A DNA stretch of 64,000 nt from G965222505 sp965222505. GTDB lineage: Bacteria > Bacteroidota > Rhodothermia > Rhodothermales > DATKEJ01. The stretch spans positions 1,984,001 through 2,048,000 of the forward strand of contig OZ244956.1 in NCBI GenBank assembly GCA_965222505.1. Direction: 5' to 3'. Below the pieces are notes generated by a model, which did not search any database, was not told where the DNA came from, and worked only from the letters and a program-made list of their open reading frames with translations. The position numbers and the translations under genes are program-made. Of the stretch, positions 61,340 through 64,000 are shown piece by piece (position 1 is the first letter of the stretch; the number at the start of each line of letters is the position of its first letter).

Positions 61340-61843
61340 ATGGCTTGGTTCCCTGATTTTCCTGACGAGGCCCGCCTCTGGATTTATACGGCGGAGCAGA
61401 ACCTGACGCCGGACGAGGCCACACGCGCCGCCGAGGCGTTTCAGGGTTTCCTTCGGCAGTGGCAATCCCATGGCCGCCCGGTACGCGGCCAGGCCGTGAT
61501 TCTCGAAAACCGGTTCCTGTTGCTCGCGGCTCACATTCCCGGTGGCACCATCTCGGGGTGTGGCATTGACGCTTCGGTACACGCCGTCGAAGCCCTGAGC
61601 CAACACCTGGGCATCCATTGGCTGACGGGCATGCAGGTCTCCTATCGGGATGCCGACGGACACATTCGGATGGCCTCCCGCCCGGCCTTCCGCGGGCTGG
61701 TTCAGTCCGGTACCGTCACGGCAGACACCCTCGTTTTCGACACGGCCCTTACCACCCTGGGTCAACTGCGCCAATTGGGCTTTGAACGTCCGGCTCACGC
61801 CTCCTGGCATGCTCGCCTGTTCCGTATTCCACAACCCGCTTGA
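61340..61843 (+). CDS. Conserved Bacteroidota protein of unknown function
   Basis: 167 residues from ATG 61340. The start ARLWIYTAEQNLTPDEATRAAEAFQGFLRQWQSHG, then RGQAVILENRFLLLAAHIP and SGCGIDASVHAVEALSQHLGI, is a pattern I know from Bacteroidota proteins sometimes labelled ABC-transporter ATPase, although no Walker motifs are visible here, so that name is unsupported. No signal peptide or membrane segment. It is 6 bp after dxs and overlaps the channel gene by 4 bp, so it belongs to that operon. Confidence 0.75.
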   Translation: MAWFPDFPDEARLWIYTAEQNLTPDEATRAAEAFQGFLRQWQSHGRPVRGQAVILENRFLLLAAHIPGGTISGCGIDASVHAVEALSQHLGIHWLTGMQVSYRDADGHIRMASRPAFRGLVQSGTVTADTLVFDTALTTLGQLRQLGFERPAHASWHARLFRIPQPA

Positions 61844-62907
61844 GTACCTTCCCCCCTGCCGTGCCATCCTACGCAGAGCGCCTGATCGACGGGCTAACCC
61901 GTATGGAAACCACACGGGTCCAGATTCTGGGCGCGCTGGTGCTGCTGCTGCTTGTCTCCTTGACAGGCACCCTGGGCTATTCCTTCATTGAAGGCTGGTC
62001 CATCTGGGATGGCATATACATGACCTTCATCACCCTGACCACCATCGGGTTTGAAGAAGTCAACCCCCTTTCCCCCAGAGGCCGTATCTTTACCATCGCT
62101 ATCGGCACCGTAGGCATCGTGACGATCGGCTTCATCGTGACCCGTACCACACAACTTTTGGTAACCCGGCAACGACTTCGGAAGCGGCACATGGAACGCA
62201 TGATCAGACGGCTCAAGAACCACTACCTCATTTGCGGATATGGCCGCATCGGTGCACGTATTGCCCGTGATTTTCAGGATGCGGGACGGTCTTTCGTCAT
62301 TATAGAAAACGCGAGCCACAAAATCGAAAAGCTCGAAAAAACCACATTTCTGTACATCGAAGGCAATGCCGAAGCCGAGGAAACGCTCAAGGAAGCCCGC
62401 ATCGAATATGCCCAGGGCATGATCACAACGTTGACGCAAGACAGCGACAACGTCTTTGCCACCCTCATCGCCCGGGAACTCCGCCCAAACATGATGATCC
62501 TCGCCCGCGCCTCAACCAGTGAAAACGTCCGCCGCCTGTACCGCGCCGGAGCAACCAAAGTGGTCTCACCCTACGAAATCGGGGCCGACCGTATGGCACG
62601 CGTGATCCTGCGCCCCAACGTGGACCAGTTCCTCGAACATACCGTCCATACGGCCGGCAGCTTCGACTTGCAGATGGACGAGATGAAGATCGAACCCGGC
62701 TGCTCCATTGAGGGCCTGACCCTCCTCGATAGTGATTTTAGGAACCGATTCGGGGCCATCGTCGTGGGTGTGTTATCCGGGGAAACCGGTGAAATAACGT
62801 TTAACCCCAGGGCGGACACCCGCATGCATGCCGGTGACATCATCGTGGTCCTCGGTAGTCAGCAGATGCTGGACCACCTGAAAGCTGGCTGCCGCGCCGA
62901 CGGATAA
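61840..62907 (+). CDS. Two-helix ion channel with TrkA-type RCK domains
   Basis: 355 residues from the TTG at 61840, which overlaps the previous stop as TTGA; GTG 61861 or ATG 61903 are alternatives. TM1 (about 29-50), pore loop and TM2 (about 84-106) form a minimal potassium-channel pore. The filter region reads TTIGFEE near 67-73 instead of the classic TVGYGD, a variation seen in some prokaryotic members. A RCK/TrkA-N domain follows (YLICGYGRIGARIARDFQDAG, NAD-type GxGxxG), then TrkA-C (about 270-350). It would be a ligand-gated K+ channel of the MthK type. Confidence 0.85.
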   Translation: MSTFPPAVPSYAERLIDGLTRMETTRVQILGALVLLLLVSLTGTLGYSFIEGWSIWDGIYMTFITLTTIGFEEVNPLSPRGRIFTIAIGTVGIVTIGFIVTRTTQLLVTRQRLRKRHMERMIRRLKNHYLICGYGRIGARIARDFQDAGRSFVIIENASHKIEKLEKTTFLYIEGNAEAEETLKEARIEYAQGMITTLTQDSDNVFATLIARELRPNMMILARASTSENVRRLYRAGATKVVSPYEIGADRMARVILRPNVDQFLEHTVHTAGSFDLQMDEMKIEPGCSIEGLTLLDSDFRNRFGAIVVGVLSGETGEITFNPRADTRMHAGDIIVVLGSQQMLDHLKAGCRADG

Positions 62908-62916
62908 CCTGATCCC

Positions 62917-63861
62917 ATGCCGAAATCCATGACCACCCGTGCCTTCCTGTGTAGCGTGTTCTGCCTGGCCCTAACCCTGCCCACCGCTGCCCAAGACGAC
63001 CGGTATAACATCATCAATGAAGAAATCGTCAGTCGGCTGGCCGACAACCAGACGGCCCCGCTCGATTCCATTCCGCTGGCCCGGTACAAGTATTACATCG
63101 TCAAGGACAGTTCCCGGCTGGCCGCCCGGCATATGCTCTACCGCCGCATCGGCCACAGCCGCCAAACCGAAAAAGGCCGCAAGGAACTGGTCCAGATGCT
63201 CAACCGCAACATTCCACCCATACAAAACCTGCGACCGGGAGACACGCTGGTGGTCCCAATGGAATTTGACCTGGACCTCCGCGCCTATGCCCCCTTACCC
63301 CGCTACTACGCCGGTGCTGCTTCGTTTGACAAGCTGGTGGTCATCGACAAATCCCTGCAAGCCTTCGGGGCCTATGAACAGGGCCGGCTGATGCGGTGGG
63401 GCATCATTGCCACCGGCGGCAAAAAACATCCAACCCCTAGTGGCCGCTACAACTTCAACTGGAAGGTTAAGGAACGCGTCTCCAGCCTGAGCCCGCCTGA
63501 CCAGGAATGGCTGATGCGGTGGGTCTTCAACTTCCACAACCGGCGCGGCATTCATGTACATCAGTACCCGCTGCCCGTCGATGGCCCCGTGAGCCACGGC
63601 TGCGTCCGCATGACCGAAGCCGATTCCAAGTGGCTCTACCACTGGGCCGACGGCTGGACGCGCAAGGGCAAACGCGTGGTCAAACAGGGCACCACCGTCC
63701 TGATTATCGGAGACGAGCCGGATTACCCCCGCCCCTTCATCTTCACCCCAGGCAAACCGACCCTTCGCATGGCCCAACTGCCGGAAAACCCCTACGACGT
63801 GCCCCCCGGCACCAATCAACAAAAACAGTTCGACCGGCAACGCGCCCGCCTCGGCGGCTAA
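62917..63861 (+). CDS. L,D-transpeptidase (YkuD family)
   Basis: 314 residues. Signal peptide about 1-26 (LALTLPTAAQ). A LysM-like or linker segment (about 60-110, NIPPIQNLRPGDTLVVPM) precedes the YkuD domain (about 138-270). The catalytic set is complete: His in GIHVHQYP, then SHGCVRM with Cys229. Such enzymes make 3-3 peptidoglycan cross-links or attach proteins to peptidoglycan in the periplasm. It follows the channel gene by 9 bp; the C-terminal 45 residues are a proline-rich tail. Confidence 0.9.
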   Translation: MPKSMTTRAFLCSVFCLALTLPTAAQDDRYNIINEEIVSRLADNQTAPLDSIPLARYKYYIVKDSSRLAARHMLYRRIGHSRQTEKGRKELVQMLNRNIPPIQNLRPGDTLVVPMEFDLDLRAYAPLPRYYAGAASFDKLVVIDKSLQAFGAYEQGRLMRWGIIATGGKKHPTPSGRYNFNWKVKERVSSLSPPDQEWLMRWVFNFHNRRGIHVHQYPLPVDGPVSHGCVRMTEADSKWLYHWADGWTRKGKRVVKQGTTVLIIGDEPDYPRPFIFTPGKPTLRMAQLPENPYDVPPGTNQQKQFDRQRARLGG

Positions 63862-63873
63862 TCCTATGGACAC

Positions 63874-63965
63874 CCGGCTGCGGGGTGCGACTCAGGTTCG
63901 AGGGGGGGGAGAGTCGCACTCCGCACTTGAGCCTGAGCAACGCGAAGGCGTTCCGGCGCAGCCGG
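63874..63965. repeat. Complex inverted-repeat region with heptamers between convergent genes
   Basis: Outer arms CCGGCTGCG (63874-63882) / CGCAGCCGG (63957-63965); inner arms GTGCGACTC (63885-63893) / GAGTCGCAC (63911-63919); a small hairpin AACGC-GAAG-GCGTT (63939-63952). The units CGCACTC and CGCACTT (63915-63928) are those of 46972-46985. A run of eight or more G lies in the loop. Probable terminator region. Confidence 0.7.
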
Positions 63966-63966
63966 A

Positions 63967-64000
63967 TTAAGGCACCTGCGTAGCCTGGCCGTTGGCGGGG
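63967..64000 (-). CDS. C-terminal fragment of a protein with WLPxNG/QVP-type tail
   Basis: Only the last ten residues and the stop are in the window: P-A-N-G-Q-A-T-Q-V-P. They match the ends of the two proteins at 17395-18576 (LPANGTQSQVPD) and 27690-31322 (LPSNGQSSQVPD), so this is very likely a third member of that group, cut by the window edge. Confidence 0.5.
   Translation of the reverse strand, partial: PANGQATQVP

Noticed and set aside
59555..61915. 786-codon open frame on the - strand
   Set aside because: Antisense to dxs and the following gene, which are unmistakable; no family likeness.
1..64000. tRNA, rRNA, riboswitch or integrase signals
   Set aside because: None recognised by eye on either strand; small or divergent RNAs cannot be excluded without a covariance search.

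Overview
The window (about 58% GC by eye) looks like a Rhodothermota/Bacteroidota-lineage genome. Seven proteins end in a type IX secretion (T9SS) type A sorting domain. A TonB-dependent receptor sits with a PorV/PorQ-family protein. Two promoter candidates match the Bacteroidota -7 element TAnnTTTG, and most starts lack a Shine-Dalgarno. No rRNA, tRNA, CRISPR array, transposase or phage gene was seen.

Left block (1-16220, + strand): the end of a LacI-type regulator, a T9SS protein with two CBM9-like domains, a TonB receptor, a large T9SS-like exported protein, a PorV/PorQ-family protein, a GH144-type glucanase, a GH3 beta-glucosidase, and a lipoprotein fusing a GH144 domain to an SGNH esterase. 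Together these read as a beta-1,2-glucan (osmoregulated or cyclic glucan) utilisation locus: surface binding and cleavage, import, periplasmic cleavage and removal of ester substituents. Next come a glycosyltransferase in an apparent operon with a surface protein, moeA and two small unknowns.

Middle (21-33 kb, - strand): a metalloprotease/propeller/barrel protein, a low-GC AAA/DUF4143 ATPase, then a run of large surface proteins: a YadA-head-like repeat protein, an FG-GAP repeat protein and a T9SS protein. 33-36.8 kb holds an ECF sigma factor with a Ser/Thr kinase-TPR protein whose second half, and the lipoprotein after it, are clearly AT-richer. 36.8-38.2 kb holds a paaK gene with an internal deletion and a MntA-HepT toxin-antitoxin pair. 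A TRAP transporter pair with a LacI regulator follows.

Right block (41-64 kb): housekeeping genes (SlyD-type isomerase, methyltransferase, BFD-like ferredoxin, typA, DnaJ-like, accC, xseA, xseB, dxs, TrkA-type channel, L,D-transpeptidase), a DUF433/DUF5615 pair, and three consecutive T9SS proteins built of lamin-tail domains, one with a CotH kinase domain.

The least expected layer lies between and inside the genes. There are heptanucleotide (7-bp period) repeat tracts at eight or more places, often abutting stop codons and arranged as inverted pairs, as well as REP-like palindromes. A palindromic mini-element appears in frame at the same site of two T9SS proteins, and a composite repeat is apparently inserted in the signal-peptide region of the PorV-like gene. 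A second C-terminal tail (two dockerin-like WLPxNG repeats ending in SQVPD) marks a further group of exported proteins. Family assignments come from reading motifs; no database search was possible.
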